This document shows, piece after piece, positions 18,272 to 27,577 of a stretch of DNA of 50,332 nucleotides; within the stretch, counting starts at the first letter, position 1, and each line of letters starts with the position of its first letter. The notes under the pieces are model-generated. The model searched no databases. It worked only from the letters and a program-made list of their open reading frames with translations, and was not told where the DNA came from. Source of the stretch: Sulfurimonas sp. (GTDB lineage: Bacteria; Campylobacterota; Campylobacteria; Campylobacterales; Sulfurimonadaceae); assembly GCA_013791885.1 (NCBI GenBank), contig VMSZ01000070.1, forward strand, positions 1-50,332, given 5' to 3'. Both the position numbers and the translations under genes were made by a program.

Positions 18272-19095
18272 TGTCTGGTGAACTTGAAGCATTTTTAGAA
18301 TACATAAGTGTAACAAGAGCACTCAGTAAAAAGAGTGTTGAGGCCTATAAAGGCGACTTGCAGGCCATAGAAAATGAACTGAACAAGCCGCTTATAAATC
18401 TTGAGACAAACTCTCTTTTGTCTCTTCTTTGTAAATATAAAAACAAAAGAACTCTCAACAGAAAACTCTCATCCGTGAACGCTTTTTTTGATTTTTGTTA
18501 CAAGAGTCAATTTAATGAAACGCAGAGAAAACTAAAATTTTCAAAAATTCCAAAACTTCTTCCTCAATTCCTCAGTTTTAACGAGATACAAAACGCCATC
18601 AAACTCATAGACAGAAGTACTTGGCTGGGATTACGTGATTATGCACTAATACTTTTTTTATATGCTACGGGTGCGAGGGTAAGCGAAGCCTTGGCACTTG
18701 GACGTGATGACATTGATGGAGAATGGCTTCACATACGCCATGCTAAGGGTGAGAAAGAGAGAATAGTCCCTATTGCAAAAGTGGCAAAAGTAGCGATTGA
18801 AACTTATTTGCATGCTTTGGAAAAAGAGCATAACCATGTATGGTGTAATTATAAAGGGGAAAGACTCAGCCGTATTTCTGCATATAAAATTACTCAAAAG
18901 TATCTAGGTGTGTCACCCCATGTTTTACGTCACTCCTACGCTACTTCTCTTATTAGCGGAGGCGCAGATTTACGTGTTGTGCAAGAGCTTCTCGGTCACG
19001 CTTCGCTTTTGACCACACAAATATACACCCACATACAAAAGCAGGATTTAAAAGAGACAGTTGATGTTTTTCATCCCATGTCTAAAGAACATTAA
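18271..19095 (+). CDS. xerH: Tyrosine recombinase, XerH-type
   Basis: The 274-residue protein has an N-terminal core-binding domain (about 1-100) and a catalytic domain with Arg in TGARVSEAL, Lys in HAKGEKERIV, the HxxR motif in PHVLRHSYAT, His in LLGHASLLTTQ, and the nucleophile Tyr in IYTHI. It is a full-length Xer-type recombinase. Campylobacterota use a single recombinase (XerH) at difH to resolve chromosome dimers, which fits this stand-alone chromosomal copy. An integrase of a mobile element is less likely, because no element genes surround it. It overlaps the previous stop by one base. Confidence 0.82.
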   Translation: MSGELEAFLEYISVTRALSKKSVEAYKGDLQAIENELNKPLINLETNSLLSLLCKYKNKRTLNRKLSSVNAFFDFCYKSQFNETQRKLKFSKIPKLLPQFLSFNEIQNAIKLIDRSTWLGLRDYALILFLYATGARVSEALALGRDDIDGEWLHIRHAKGEKERIVPIAKVAKVAIETYLHALEKEHNHVWCNYKGERLSRISAYKITQKYLGVSPHVLRHSYATSLISGGADLRVVQELLGHASLLTTQIYTHIQKQDLKETVDVFHPMSKEH

Positions 19096-19182
19096 AGTAG
19101 AAATATTAATTTTTATAATAAGATTTATATTACTTTAATATATTAATCTATAAAATAGGTAAACAAAATGAAAAGGAAAAAC

Positions 19183-19623
19183 ATGAAAAAAAGTTTTTTA
19201 AAATTAGGTTTAGCAGCATTAATTTTAGGTGCGTCGTCCCTAGCGGCGGGTGAATATGACTTAAGAACAAATATGTTACAGTTGAATAATGAGTTGAGTG
19301 AAATTCGCGGAGGTCTGATTGCCGGGGATAATCAGCTTGTTGCTACATCTTTGAGCGCTTTTGCAAAAGATGCAAGTGATTTGTTAAGTCAAAGAGAGGA
19401 AATTATTAAAAAATTTCCACAAGATATGAAAAATAAAAAACATAAAGCAAATCTTGCGAATGAAGCAGCAAGAACGATTGATTATAATGTAAAACAAATT
19501 GAAGCTTCTCTAGATAATAAAAACCCTGCTTCTAAAAAACAAAGAAGAGAGCAGGCTCAAATAGCCTATCTTAACATTGTGAATGCATGTTTTCAATGTC
19601 ATAATGTGGCACGCGATAAATAA
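19183..19623 (+). CDS. Periplasmic cytochrome c'-like protein
   Basis: I choose ATG 19183 because AAGGA at 19174-19178 precedes it; an in-frame ATG at 19168 lacks a site. The 146-residue protein has a signal peptide (ending near SLAAG), then four predicted helices, and a single haem site CFQCH near the C-terminus. A C-terminal CxxCH after a four-helix bundle is the cytochrome c'/c-556 arrangement. The role may be electron transfer or NO/ligand binding in the periplasm. An AT-rich promoter region with TATAAT at 19114-19119 lies upstream. Confidence 0.75.
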   Translation: MKKSFLKLGLAALILGASSLAAGEYDLRTNMLQLNNELSEIRGGLIAGDNQLVATSLSAFAKDASDLLSQREEIIKKFPQDMKNKKHKANLANEAARTIDYNVKQIEASLDNKNPASKKQRREQAQIAYLNIVNACFQCHNVARDK

Positions 19624-19640
19624 ATATAAAGAGGATAATG

Positions 19641-19660
19641 AGCCTGCGGGCTTGTTGTCT
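19641..19660 (+). terminator. Short hairpin after the cytochrome gene
   Basis: AGCC (19641-19644) pairs with GGCT (19649-19652) around a TGCG loop, and T-rich sequence follows. It is short, so only weakly supported as an intrinsic terminator. Confidence 0.35.
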
Positions 19661-19708
19661 ACAGTAAAAATCTTTTAAAATATAAGGTATTTATAGTACT
19701 ATTACACT

Positions 19709-20182
19709 ATGAATAGCACGCATAACTCTTTTTTCTCGAAACCGTTTCTGAGATCACTTTTTTTTACCCAAAACAAATGGCATCAGCATGGCGTTTTACT
19801 TCATACACTCAGAGTCTTGTATTACACTCTCAAATCAGGTGATTTTAAATTTTTTGCCGCTGCGCTTTTGCATGATATCGGTAAGCCTTTTACTGCTCAT
19901 ATTAAAGATCAGGAAGACAGAGATTTTAACGAATACAGCTTTACCGACCACGAAGAAAAAAGTTATCAGATTATTAAAAACTGGCCTTTTATAAGTGAGT
20001 ATACAAAAGAGATCGTGCGTTATCATTATCTTATTCGCGATATCAACAAAAGTAAAAAAGAAGATTTACCCCGTTATGCGCAAAAAAAAACAATCTGGGA
20101 CTCCTTAAATGGAGATATGCAAAACGATTTGATGCGATTTTTACATTATGATGATTTGGGTAAAGGTAAAAAGAGAAGATGA
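19709..20182 (+). CDS. Small HD-domain phosphohydrolase-like protein
   Basis: The 157-residue protein has an HD-type metal site: an early His in WHQHGVLLHTLR, the HD pair in ALLHDIGKP, a His in FTDHEEKS, and a later HYHYL segment. HD proteins hydrolyse nucleotides or other phosphoesters. The short length and solitary domain do not indicate a substrate. There is no clear ribosome site before the ATG. Confidence 0.7.
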   Translation: MNSTHNSFFSKPFLRSLFFTQNKWHQHGVLLHTLRVLYYTLKSGDFKFFAAALLHDIGKPFTAHIKDQEDRDFNEYSFTDHEEKSYQIIKNWPFISEYTKEIVRYHYLIRDINKSKKEDLPRYAQKKTIWDSLNGDMQNDLMRFLHYDDLGKGKKRR

Positions 20183-20219
20183 GATATAATAAAGAATTCA
20201 ATTATGGAGCTTTCTTCTC

Positions 20220-20726
20220 ATGTTAAAAAAACTGACCCCTTTTTTAGTCATTGGAGGAATTATCGCTGTTATTGTGCTGGTGTTTTTATCACTCGCTTCT
20301 AAACAAAATATGATAGTTATTCAAGAAGGAAATCTGGCGCAGTTGCCACTTGAAATGCAGCTCAACAAATACCAGGACAGCGATTGCGGTATGGTTATAG
20401 AAGATTTTGCTTATGCATCTCAGGTGGTAGCACAAAGCGGGAAAACATGGTTTTTTCATGACCATGGCGGCTTTGTACACTGGCTTGAAGATAAAGAGTT
20501 TAAAGACGAAGCTAAAATCTGGGTTATGAGCAGAGATACTAAGAGATGGATAGACGCAAAAGAAGCGTCTTATTCATTAAATGAGATTACTCCTATGGGT
20601 TATGGCTTTGGTGCTTATGAAATGCAGCAAGAGGATTTTGTGGACTTTGAGACAATGCGTCTGAAAATGCTCCGAGGTGAGACAATGAATAATCCCCTTA
20701 TAAAAAAACAACTTTTAGGCAAATAA
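20220..20726 (+). CDS. NosL-like membrane-anchored periplasmic protein
   Basis: The 168-residue protein has an N-terminal membrane anchor at about residues 7-27 and a periplasmic domain with the NosL-type features CGMVIEDFAYASQVV (Cys56, Met58) and WFFHDHGGFVHWL. NosL binds Cu(I) and helps build the copper centres of nitrous-oxide reductase. The family also occurs in other copper-delivery settings. Here no nos genes are present, but the next gene, overlapping by one base, is a DsbD-like transporter of the kind linked to cytochrome oxidase copper supply. Copper handling for an oxidase or for N2O reductase is thus an inference. Confidence 0.65.
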   Translation: MLKKLTPFLVIGGIIAVIVLVFLSLASKQNMIVIQEGNLAQLPLEMQLNKYQDSDCGMVIEDFAYASQVVAQSGKTWFFHDHGGFVHWLEDKEFKDEAKIWVMSRDTKRWIDAKEASYSLNEITPMGYGFGAYEMQQEDFVDFETMRLKMLRGETMNNPLIKKQLLGK

Positions 20727-21433
20727 TGGAAACGGTTAATTTACTCACCATCATCAGCATTGCTTTTTTAGGCTCTTTTGGGCACTGCATAGGAATGTGC
20801 GGGGGTATTGTTGTCGCTTACACGACTATAAAAATAGAACCTGCAAGTTCAAAGGTGTCTAAAAGTGTTGCACATCTTCTTTACTCTTTCGGCCGTGTTT
20901 TAACCTACACTGTTTTAGGCGCAATGTTTGGAGCGCTTGGCGGCGTGGCTACTTTTAGCAACTATGCCAATGGTGGACTTTTGATTTTTGCGGGAATTGC
21001 GATGGTATTAGCCGGGCTTTCTCTCATGGGAAAAATAAAATTTTTAACGCTTATTGAACATTCGTTTTCTTCTTCGCCAACATATAAAAGAGCTTTCAAG
21101 TCTGTTCTAAATTCCAAATCAAACCTCAGTTTCTTTGTTCTTGGAATGTTGAACGGGCTTTTGCCTTGCGGCTTTGTCTATTTCTTCGCCATTACGGCGG
21201 CAAGTACGGCAGACCCGCTTTATGGGGCTTTGGTTATGGCAATTTTTGGTTTAAGCACCATTCCTGCCATGTTTGGATTGGGGTTTTTAACATCTTTGGC
21301 TTCGGCTATGAGTTTTAGAAATATGATGATGAGCCTCTCGTCCATTGCAGTCATTCTTTATGGAGTTTACACAATCTATAATGGATACGATTACATAAAC
21401 AACCCTCTTAAAACACTAAGAGATTGCCACTAA
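20726..21433 (+). CDS. Sulfite-exporter/DsbD-like (COG2836) six-helix membrane protein
   Basis: The 235-residue protein has six membrane segments and paired cysteine motifs in helices 1 and 4: GHCIGMCGG (about residues 19-27) and LNGLLPCGFVYF. This is the COG2836/DsbD_2 family, often annotated as TauE/SafE sulfite exporter. Relatives are found with ccoGHIS and copper proteins of cbb3 oxidase assembly. The two cysteine motifs suit thiol-based electron or metal transfer across the membrane. Coupling to the NosL-like gene by one-base overlap supports a metal role. Confidence 0.78.
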   Translation: METVNLLTIISIAFLGSFGHCIGMCGGIVVAYTTIKIEPASSKVSKSVAHLLYSFGRVLTYTVLGAMFGALGGVATFSNYANGGLLIFAGIAMVLAGLSLMGKIKFLTLIEHSFSSSPTYKRAFKSVLNSKSNLSFFVLGMLNGLLPCGFVYFFAITAASTADPLYGALVMAIFGLSTIPAMFGLGFLTSLASAMSFRNMMMSLSSIAVILYGVYTIYNGYDYINNPLKTLRDCH

Positions 21434-21517
21434 AATTGTTTTAACAAAGAGTTGCTATAATAACTAAATTTTTTACATATTTAATGTGTAATATCAGATA
21501 ACAAAAAAGGTATAGCT

Positions 21518-22336
21518 ATGAAAAGTTCCATCATTGATAGCATCAAATCACTTCCTCCTCTCTCAAAAACAATCACCGAGATAAATATGGTCTACGCAAG
21601 TGAAGACTCTTCTATAAATGATTTAGCAAAGGTGGTTGAAACTGATCCGATGATTGTGGCAAACCTGCTAAAGGCTGCAAACTCTCCGCTTTATGGCTTT
21701 GGAAAAGAGATAAGAAATGCAGCACAGGCAGTGAGCCTTTTTGGCATGAGTTTAACGCGTTCTATAGCTGTTGGAAATTCTGTGCGAAAACTTTTAAATG
21801 TTGATATGAAACCTTACAATGTAACAAGTGAGCGTTTTGCAGAGATTTCATCTTTACAGGCAAGTTTGATTTTAAATTGGTACAAGCATATAAATAAGCA
21901 AAAGGCAGAGATACTTTATTTGGCTGCGTTTTTACAAGATACAGGAAAAATACTTATTGCCAGTGATGTTATTCAAGAAGATGAAACGACCTCTTTTGCT
22001 TCTGAAGTAGAGCTTACAAATGATCTACCTTCAGTTGAACGTTCATATGTGAATGTTACAAGTTCTGAAGTTACCGCTGAGATTTTTGATCATTGGGGAT
22101 TTGATCAAAGTTTCATTGAAATGATTAAATTTTCAGACAATCCAGAAGCTGCACCGACTTCAATAAAAGAGTATTCTTTGGCTCTGAATATTATAAAAAC
22201 AATTCTTCCGCTCAATAAGCCACTTAGCGAACAGTCTATCAATTTCGGTTTGAGAAAAGCCCATGATGCGGGATATAATCATGAAACACTTGAAGATGAG
22301 ATTGACCGTATGCTAGAAATTTTGGAAGCAAAATAG
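21518..22336 (+). CDS. HDOD-domain signalling protein
   Basis: The 272-residue protein is mostly one HDOD domain: SLPPLSKTITEIN at the start, VETDPMIVANLLKAANSPLYG, and then the HDOD core with FGMSLTRSIAVG and AAFLQDTGKILIA. HDOD proteins are HD-like but generally lack catalytic metal ligands, and they act in signalling. No output domain is attached. The stop codon directly abuts polA (TAG then ATG), so the two are probably co-transcribed, although no functional link is known. Confidence 0.85.
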   Translation: MKSSIIDSIKSLPPLSKTITEINMVYASEDSSINDLAKVVETDPMIVANLLKAANSPLYGFGKEIRNAAQAVSLFGMSLTRSIAVGNSVRKLLNVDMKPYNVTSERFAEISSLQASLILNWYKHINKQKAEILYLAAFLQDTGKILIASDVIQEDETTSFASEVELTNDLPSVERSYVNVTSSEVTAEIFDHWGFDQSFIEMIKFSDNPEAAPTSIKEYSLALNIIKTILPLNKPLSEQSINFGLRKAHDAGYNHETLEDEIDRMLEILEAK

Positions 22337-25054
22337 ATGAGTAAAACCGTCACGGTCATAGATACTTTCGGCTTCTTCTTTCGCAGTTTTTACGCTCTTC
22401 CACAACATTTAAAAAATAAAGAGGGATTTCCTACGGGGCTTCTCACCGGTTTTACGAACTTTATTTCAACTCTGCAAAAACAGCATGACAGTGATTATCT
22501 CATTTTTGCCATAGATTCCAAAGGGCCTACTTTTAGAAATGAAATAGATACAAACTACAAAGCAAACCGTCAAGCTCCACCACCGGAGCTAACTTTACAA
22601 CTCCCAATTGCCATAGAATGGATAGATAAAATGGGCTATAAAACACTTGGAAAAGTTGGTTTTGAGGCTGATGATATCATAGCAACTGTTGTAAAGTTTG
22701 CCAAAGAGCAGGAGTATAATGTCCGTGTTGTCTCTCATGACAAAGATTTGTACCAGCTCATAGACGATGGTAAAATTGTTCTTGTTGATGCAATCAAAAG
22801 AAAAACTGTAGATGAAGATGCTTGTTTTGAAAAGTACGGAGTGACTCCAAAACAGTTTATAGATTACCAGTCCATTCTCGGCGACAGCGCGGACAATGTT
22901 CCAGGAGTAAGAGGCATAGGCAAGGTTGGAGCTGAGAAACTTTTACAGGAATTTGGTTCACTTGACAATATATATGCAAATATTGATGCCATCAAAGGTG
23001 CAAATCAGAAAAAACTCATAGAATCAAAAGAACAGGCTTACATGTCAAAACAGCTTGTGAGTCTGCGAGATGATGTGCTTCCTGAACTTAATTTTGAAGA
23101 GTACAAAATGGATATTGAACATCCGTTTTTGAACATCTATGATGAACTTGTAAAGTATGAACAAAACGCAATTCTGAGAAGTTTACATGCTAGAAATATG
23201 GTGAGTGAAGCAACAAAGCATGAAGCACTTGAGAAGATAGAAGAAGAAAAACAAGAGAGTAGAAAGATCGATTTTAAAGCCACGCTGATTACGGATGAAA
23301 AAGAGCTTACCCGTGTTCTTTCGCTGCTCGATGAGACGACGATAGTTGCGTTTGATACGGAGACAACGGGGCTTGATTATGGAAAAGACCATTTAGTAGG
23401 TTTTAGCTTTAGTTTTAACGACCGTGAAGCGTATTACGTTCCTTTTGCGCACTTTTATCTAGGTGTGCCGCATCAAGTTTCACAAGAAGCCGCAAAAAAC
23501 GCTATCAAGCAGATATTTAACTCTTTGGTTGTCGGTCATAACATTAAGTTTGACCTGCATTTTGTGAGTAGATTTTTAGGTGTAGATACGCTTGAGATTT
23601 ACGGTGACAGCATGATTTTGGCTTGGCTGATTAACCCGGAAAGTGCACTTTCTTTAGACAAACTTTCAGATAAGCTACTTGAACACAAGATGGTTGCGTT
23701 TGATGAGACAGTCAAAAAAGGTGAAACATTTGCGGGAGTTGCTCTTGAAGATGCCTGCAACTATGCGGCAGAAGATGCCTATATTACACTTAGACTCTAT
23801 AAACTCTTTTTACAAAAACTCGAACTTCAGGATGCAGGCGAGCTTATAGACGAAGCAGAAGAAGTAGAAGTGCCGTTTATTCAAACGCTTTTGGCTATGG
23901 AAAAAGCGGGTATAGCCGTAGATAGTGCTTTTTTAGAGAAGTTCTTAGTTGAAGTTAAAGAGAGACTTGGCGAACTTACAACAGAGATTTATAAACAAGC
24001 AGGGAGTGAGTTTAATATTAACTCTACTAAACAGCTTGGAGTCATACTTTTTGAAGAGTTGGGCTTGCCGGTTGGGAAAAAAACAAAAACGGGTTATTCA
24101 ACAGATGAGAAGGTTTTGAGTTCTTTAGAAGGTACACACCCCATTATTCCTTTTCTTTTGGAATACCGTGAGGTACATAAGCTTTATTCTACCTACATTG
24201 AGCCGCTTTTAAAACTCTCCAAAGAGGATGAACACGGCAGAATCCACACCTCTTTTGTTCAAACAGGAACAGCAACAGGGCGTTTGAGTTCTAAAAACCC
24301 TAACCTGCAAAACATTCCTGCAAGAAGTGACTTGGGACTTCGCATTCGTGAAGCTTTTGTAGCACCAAAGGGCAAAAAACTTGTCGGCATCGACTACTCT
24401 CAAATGGAGCTGCGTTTACTCGCACACTTTTCGGGAGACAGTGTTTTAGTCTCTGCGTTTAACGAAGACAAAGATATTCACACACAAACAGCCATAGCGC
24501 TCTTTGGCGAGGAAGAAGCTCCTTCAAAACGCAATATTGCAAAGACTGTAAACTTTGGACTTTTGTATGGCATGGGACAGAAAAAACTCTCTGAGACTTT
24601 GGGCATAACTACAAAAGAGGCAAAAGATATTATAGAAAAATATTTTGCTTCGTTTCCGACGGTGCGAACATATTTCCGTTCTATTGTAGATATTTCAAAA
24701 GAGCAGGGTTATGTCGAAACTCTGTTAAAGCGTCGCCGTTATTTTGACTATGAAAACGCAACGCCGATGTTTAGAGCAGCCTTTGAGAGAGAATCCGTTA
24801 ACACTGTATTTCAGGGAAGCGTGAGCGATTTAATCAAGCTGAGTATGAATAAAATTCACAAGCTGATACAAAAAGAGCAGTTAAACGCAACCATGCTTTT
24901 GCAAATCCATGATGAACTTATTTTTGAAGTCGATGCAGACGAGGCTGAAGTTTTAGCACAAAAATTTCAAAAGATTATGGAGAATATTAGAGAGTTACGC
25001 ATTCCTCTTAAAGTCAGTGTAAACATTGGAGACAACTGGGGCCAGCTCAAATAA
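22337..25054 (+). CDS. polA: DNA polymerase I
   Basis: The 905-residue protein is full length with all three domains. The 5'-3' exonuclease (about 1-290) shows VSHDKDLYQLI and GDSADNVPGVRGIGKVGAEKLL. The 3'-5' proofreading domain (about 310-500) keeps catalytic acids in VAFDTETTGLD, GHNIKFDLHF and YAAEDAYITL. The polymerase domain (about 560-905) shows GRLSSKNPNLQNIPAR, DYSQMELRLLAH, the O-helix KRNIAKTVNFGLLYGM, and motif C LQIHDELIFEVD. Proofreading therefore looks active, unlike Taq polymerase. It serves Okazaki-fragment processing and repair. Confidence 0.97.
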   Translation: MSKTVTVIDTFGFFFRSFYALPQHLKNKEGFPTGLLTGFTNFISTLQKQHDSDYLIFAIDSKGPTFRNEIDTNYKANRQAPPPELTLQLPIAIEWIDKMGYKTLGKVGFEADDIIATVVKFAKEQEYNVRVVSHDKDLYQLIDDGKIVLVDAIKRKTVDEDACFEKYGVTPKQFIDYQSILGDSADNVPGVRGIGKVGAEKLLQEFGSLDNIYANIDAIKGANQKKLIESKEQAYMSKQLVSLRDDVLPELNFEEYKMDIEHPFLNIYDELVKYEQNAILRSLHARNMVSEATKHEALEKIEEEKQESRKIDFKATLITDEKELTRVLSLLDETTIVAFDTETTGLDYGKDHLVGFSFSFNDREAYYVPFAHFYLGVPHQVSQEAAKNAIKQIFNSLVVGHNIKFDLHFVSRFLGVDTLEIYGDSMILAWLINPESALSLDKLSDKLLEHKMVAFDETVKKGETFAGVALEDACNYAAEDAYITLRLYKLFLQKLELQDAGELIDEAEEVEVPFIQTLLAMEKAGIAVDSAFLEKFLVEVKERLGELTTEIYKQAGSEFNINSTKQLGVILFEELGLPVGKKTKTGYSTDEKVLSSLEGTHPIIPFLLEYREVHKLYSTYIEPLLKLSKEDEHGRIHTSFVQTGTATGRLSSKNPNLQNIPARSDLGLRIREAFVAPKGKKLVGIDYSQMELRLLAHFSGDSVLVSAFNEDKDIHTQTAIALFGEEEAPSKRNIAKTVNFGLLYGMGQKKLSETLGITTKEAKDIIEKYFASFPTVRTYFRSIVDISKEQGYVETLLKRRRYFDYENATPMFRAAFERESVNTVFQGSVSDLIKLSMNKIHKLIQKEQLNATMLLQIHDELIFEVDADEAEVLAQKFQKIMENIRELRIPLKVSVNIGDNWGQLK

Positions 25055-25069
25055 TGACTGCGTTTAGCA

Positions 25070-26209
25070 ATGCATAGCATTTCGAAGTTTACTCTTGTAA
25101 CTCTTTTACTACTTTCTATGACGACAATGATGTCCAATGTCGCCATAGTTACAACTGTTCCTCACTTAAAAGATTATTTCTCTTGCGAGCCAAATATTGA
25201 ATTTCTCTCTAGGTTGATGATTACTTTCCCCTCACTTGCTATCGCACTCTTGGCTCCATTTTTGGGGCATCTGATTTTTCGTTTTGGCAAGAAAAACGCA
25301 GCCATTTTGGGACTTTTTTTCTTTGCGCTTTTTGGAAGTACAGGTTTGTACCTTGATGATATTTCTTGGCTCTTAGCTTCGCGTTTTCTCTTTGGCATTG
25401 CGGTTGCGGTACTTATGATTGTCTCAACAAGCTTTGTAGGCGACTACTTCAGCGGGGAAGAGAGACACAAGTTTATGGGCAGACAGAGTGCCTTTTCGGC
25501 TGTAGGCGGGGTTATTTTTGTCTTTGGCGGCGGAATATTAGCCGACATAGATTGGCGTTATGCTTTTGGAATTTACCTTATAGGGCTGTTTCTCATTCCT
25601 CTAAGCATCAAATTTTTACAAGAATCAAAACGTGAAGAAGCTCTAGATGAGGAGAGTTTAAACAACAGACTCTTTGGTATTTATATTCTTGCCTTTATTT
25701 TAATGCTCTTCTTTTACATCCTGCCGACACAGATTCCTTTTTTGATTATCAACCATTTTGGAGCCTCTTCGACTTTAGCCGGAGCCATCATCTCCACTGC
25801 GTTTGTTGCCAACGCTTTTGGAGCTTTGGCTTTTGCAAAACTCAAAAAGAAACTGTCACATCCGGCTATTTTTCTCTTAAGTATGAGTATTATCGCTCTT
25901 GGTTTTATTCTCATCGGTTTTGTGGATGATGTGCGTCTCTTTTTTCTTACTTCCCCCGTTATGGGTTTTGGAGGCGGTTTGGCTATGACAAATGTTGTAG
26001 CATGGATGCTCAGTCGTGCGCACTACACAAAACGCGTAAAATCTTCGGGTTATTTGACAAGTGCCATCTTTTTGGGACAGTTTAGTTCGCCTATCTTGTT
26101 TCACCCTTTTGTGAGTTACTTTGGTGTGAGAGACTTTTTCATTTTTGTTGGGGTTGTGCTTGCTCTGAGTGTTGTTATAGCTTTACTTCGCAAAAAAATC
26201 TTAGCCTAA
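25070..26209 (+). CDS. Major facilitator superfamily transporter
   Basis: The 379-residue protein has about 12 membrane segments. The MFS motif A region lies between helices 2 and 3 (APFLGHLIFRFGKKNAAILG), and an RFLFGIAVAVLMIVSTSFVGDYF-type helix-4 segment follows. It is short for a drug antiporter but complete. ATG 25070 gives a first helix with the usual length; an earlier ATG at 25054 meets a stop after 7 codons. The substrate is unknown. It converges with the MATE gene, and their ends overlap by 9 bases. Confidence 0.82.
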   Translation: MHSISKFTLVTLLLLSMTTMMSNVAIVTTVPHLKDYFSCEPNIEFLSRLMITFPSLAIALLAPFLGHLIFRFGKKNAAILGLFFFALFGSTGLYLDDISWLLASRFLFGIAVAVLMIVSTSFVGDYFSGEERHKFMGRQSAFSAVGGVIFVFGGGILADIDWRYAFGIYLIGLFLIPLSIKFLQESKREEALDEESLNNRLFGIYILAFILMLFFYILPTQIPFLIINHFGASSTLAGAIISTAFVANAFGALAFAKLKKKLSHPAIFLLSMSIIALGFILIGFVDDVRLFFLTSPVMGFGGGLAMTNVVAWMLSRAHYTKRVKSSGYLTSAIFLGQFSSPILFHPFVSYFGVRDFFIFVGVVLALSVVIALLRKKILA

Positions 26210-27514
26210 GGCTTTGAGCTTTTTATAAGACACCCACCACAAAAAAGCAGCCGAAGAGAAGATGATGGCGTCAAGTCCAAGCCATAAAGAGTAGATTTCA
26301 AGTTCAAAAAGTGCGAGTAGACTAAAAAGCGCTATAGGTGCAATTACTTGTCTGTAAACGCTGATAGGAAAGATGACTGCGGGTTTTGCTATGCCTTGAA
26401 GCATGGCAATGTAGATAAAAATCATAACAAAACCAAAAAACGCGAAACCGCAGATACGAAGATAGAGAACACTTTGTTCTATAACTTGCAAGTCGTTTGT
26501 GAGTAAAGAAGCCAAAAAATTCCCAAACAAATAAAACGCAGCCACTCCAAGAGCGCTTAAAATAAAGCCGTATTTTATTGCTAAGTTTGTCGTAGGCATT
26601 ATTCTCGCATAGCTTTTAGCTCCGTTATTTTGTGAAACTATGGCAAGTGTTGCAATGCTTAGACCAACCACAGGCATTAAAAATATCTGCTCAATACGCA
26701 TCCCAATCCCAAACGCAGCCACAGCTTCTTTGCCGTAAGGAGCCACAAAATAGGTGATAATGTACATTCCAAAAGCCATCATAAACATATTCATACTCGG
26801 AGGAAAACCTTGCTTGAGAAGCTCAAGTATGACTTTTGCATCAAAGCTAAACTCTTGCATATTGAGATGAAGTGTTGTTTTTTGAAGCTTATAAAAGAGG
26901 TAGGACATGGTAATAAACTCAGAAATAATAGTGGCCATGGCAATTCCGCTCACACCGTAGTTAAATGTGTAGACGAAAACATAGTTGAGTGCAATGTTTA
27001 AAAACGCAGTAAAAATGAGAACATTTCTAAAAGAGACCATATCTCCCGTTGCGTTTAGCAGCGCATTGAAGAAAAATGAGCCTATGAAAAAGAGGGTGGC
27101 ATAGAGGATGACATTGATGTAACTCAGTGCCTCAGCGGTATAACTAGAGTCTCCAAGAGCATTGATGAGATACGGCACGCTGAGAATGCCAAAGATACTC
27201 AAAAACAAAGAGAGTAAAAATGCAAAGAGCATTGCGTTTAGGGCAATATGTCTCGCTTTTTGAAGGTTCTTTTCACCCAAAGCATTGCCGACTAAAGAGG
27301 TGAGTGCTTCGCTCATGCCAATGGCTATAGCCAAAATCATAAAGAAGATGGAAGCACACAGAGAAAGAGCGGCAAGAGCCTCCGTTGAGATGATGCCTGC
27401 AAAATAGGTATCGGTGACATTAAACATGGTGTGAAAGAAATAGCCGATAATTGCCGGAAGAGAAAGTTTGATGAGATGTTCGTCAATGGAACCTGTAGTT
27501 AAATCAGTATGCAT
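26201..27514 (-). CDS. MATE-family efflux transporter
   Basis: The 437-residue protein has 12 predicted membrane segments in two similar halves and the MATE opening KLSLPAIIGYFFHTMFNVTDTYFAG. Repeats of the VGNALGEKN motif in the first half and VSQNNGAKSYAR in the second mark the loop after helix 2 and helix 8. MATE exporters expel cationic drugs or metabolites using Na+ or H+. No regulator lies next to it. Confidence 0.9.
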   Translation of the reverse strand: MHTDLTTGSIDEHLIKLSLPAIIGYFFHTMFNVTDTYFAGIISTEALAALSLCASIFFMILAIAIGMSEALTSLVGNALGEKNLQKARHIALNAMLFAFLLSLFLSIFGILSVPYLINALGDSSYTAEALSYINVILYATLFFIGSFFFNALLNATGDMVSFRNVLIFTAFLNIALNYVFVYTFNYGVSGIAMATIISEFITMSYLFYKLQKTTLHLNMQEFSFDAKVILELLKQGFPPSMNMFMMAFGMYIITYFVAPYGKEAVAAFGIGMRIEQIFLMPVVGLSIATLAIVSQNNGAKSYARIMPTTNLAIKYGFILSALGVAAFYLFGNFLASLLTNDLQVIEQSVLYLRICGFAFFGFVMIFIYIAMLQGIAKPAVIFPISVYRQVIAPIALFSLLALFELEIYSLWLGLDAIIFSSAAFLWWVSYKKLKALG

Positions 27515-27577
27515 TTAGCTCTTTTATGTAAAATAGTGGCAAGATTATAACGAAGATAAATAAGAAGCAGGTTTGTT

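Noticed and set aside
18271-19095. Integrase of a mobile element
   Set aside because: No element genes, att repeats or tRNA gene are next to it; a chromosomal XerH role fits better.
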